Shown piece after piece: positions 62,967 to 64,000 of a stretch of 64,000 nt of DNA; position 1 is the stretch's first letter; each line of letters opens with the position of its first letter. The stretch covers positions 186,001 to 250,000 of the forward strand of contig RQOL01000810.1 of assembly GCA_013076295.1 (NCBI GenBank). Direction: 5' to 3'. Both the position numbers and the translations under genes were made by a program. The notes below the pieces were generated by a model. That model was not told where the DNA came from. It ran no database searches and saw only the letters and a program-made list of their open reading frames with translations. The stretch is from Sanderia malayensis. Its lineage: Eukaryota > Cnidaria > Scyphozoa > Semaeostomeae > Pelagiidae.

Positions 62967-64000
62967 TTTCTAATCAAGAGTTTTGGAATTTAGTTAAACC
63001 TTTTTCTTTCTAATAAAGGAGGATTGGTCGGGGACGATATATCCTTGGTACATAACAACCAAATTGTAACAGATGATTATCAGCTGACTGAGATTTTCAA
63101 TAATCATTATATAAATATAGTCGAAAAAACAAGTGGTCAGAAACCTCTTAACATCGCTGATACAGTCGAAACTGATGATGATGGACAACTCGTCAGGCTG
63201 ATTCTAGATAAGTACAAAAATCATCCTAGTGTTCTTGCAATAAAGGAGGGTAACGATATCTCAGATCCCTTCTCTTTTCATGAGGTGCAGCATCACGAGG
63301 TCTGGGCCCTACTTAAATCCTTGGACAAGAAAAAATCAACAGGTGAGGATAAAATCCCACCTAAACTGGTACATTTAGCTGCGGATGAGCTTACCGTTCC
63401 CTTGACCACGGCAATAAATAACTCTCTAAAATACAATAGGTTCCCAGAAAAAGGAAAGCGTGCAGCAGTTTGTCCATTAGACAAGGGTGAGTCAAATCGA
63501 ACTGTCGAGAAAAATTTTCGTCCGGTTAGTGTTTTAAATACATTCTCCAAAATCTATGAAAAAATAATAAAGCAGCAATTGGTTCTCTATCTTGATAAGA
63601 CTTTATCAGCGTTCATAGGTGCATACAGGAAAGCTTACGGAACGCAACATGTTTTAATAAGACTACTTGAAGACTGGAAGATGAAACTTGACAATAATTA
63701 CATTGTAGGTGCTGTCCTAATGGACTTGTCCAAAGCTTTTGATTGCATCCCACATGATCTGCTGATTGCGAAGTTAAATGCATATGGTTTTGATGAAAAT
63801 GCTTTGATACTAATATACTCATATCTTAAACGTCGCGAACAATCAGTTAGGATAAATAACACTTACAGCTCGTTTCAAACAATCTTGTCTGGTGTCCCTC
63901 AAGGCTCAGTGCTAGGCCCTATTCTTTTTAATGTATATATTAATGATCTTTTCTTATTCATAAGACAGGCAATGCTATATAACTATGCTGATGATAACAC
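62960..64000 (+). pseudogene. LINE reverse transcriptase (partial, truncated by window end)
   Basis: After a one-base insertion near 63,000 the frame reads GGLVGDDISLVHNNQIVTDD, then LLKSLDKKKSTGEDKIPPKL (motif 0/1), NFRPVSVLNTFSKIYEKI (motif 1), GAVLMDLSKAFDCIPHDLL (motif A, catalytic Asp), GVPQGSVLGPILFNVYINDL (motif B) and YNYADDN (motif C with catalytic YADD) at the very end. The RT frame is open from 63,009 to 64,000. Confidence 0.88.

Larger units (their letters stand above)
62160..64000 (+). mobile_element. CR1/L2-like LINE, 5'-truncated, runs off the window
   Basis: It starts inside the apurinic endonuclease-like domain and continues into the reverse transcriptase to the end of the window. 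Truncation at the 5' side is usual for LINE insertions made by target-primed reverse transcription. It is inserted in the BEL/Pao element. Three frames are used because of two small indels. Confidence 0.85.

Overview
This is an AT-rich eukaryotic window with spliced genes, long introns and many transposable elements. Most likely it is an anthozoan cnidarian (stony coral, corallimorph or anemone). The basis is the mix of HEPN(DZIP3-like)/NACHT receptor exons, Penelope-like, RTE, CR1-like, BEL/Pao and Ty3 elements, and MITE families with terminal repeats such as AGGCTGCGTTTACAC. The species assignment is inference.

Two paralogous NOD-like receptor (NLR) loci, both on the plus strand, form the backbone. 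Locus A runs from about 4.49 kb to 29.4 kb. It has a non-coding first exon ending at 4,779, several short phase 1-1 exons, a HEPN exon (9,459-10,073), more short exons, a NACHT exon (15,713-17,121), a degenerate leucine-rich-like exon (18,128-18,841), and four exons forming two TIR-like alpha/beta domains (21,006-21,217 + 21,333-21,495 and 28,112-28,314 + 28,463-28,628), then a four-codon last exon with stop at 29,358. Exon lengths and phases fit together except at two uncertain donors. The N-terminal start codon was not found.

Locus B (52.69-59.13 kb) is a broken paralogue. It shares the promoter, first exon and 3' half but has lost the HEPN region, carries stops and frameshifts, and contains four strong inverted-repeat hairpins exactly inside former exons. 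Both promoters share kB-like sites, a CACGTG box and a GAAANNGAAA (IRF/ISRE-like) block, in the same order. This suggests inducible, immune-type control.

A recent tandem duplication (27,176-33,666 and 33,667-41,796) copied the last TIR-like exons of locus A together with a decayed Ty3/gypsy element. Two intact sets of terminal exons are therefore available downstream of one receptor.

The rest is mobile DNA. Left part: RTE remnant, foldback element (2.66-4.49 kb), TTAA-flanked MITE, RecQ helicase fragment between inverted hairpins, several introns with MITEs. Middle: a 4.1-kb element with 570-bp terminal inverted repeats and a nested Penelope-like element with hammerhead motifs, and a Helitron Pif1 fragment. 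Right: a decayed multi-copy ORF, an LTR element in minus orientation, a miniature LTR element (TRIM) with perfect 5-bp target duplication, a cyclin-box exon, a rearranged Penelope fragment, a BEL/Pao gag, and a CR1/L2-like LINE running off the window end. No rRNA, tRNA or CRISPR array was seen.
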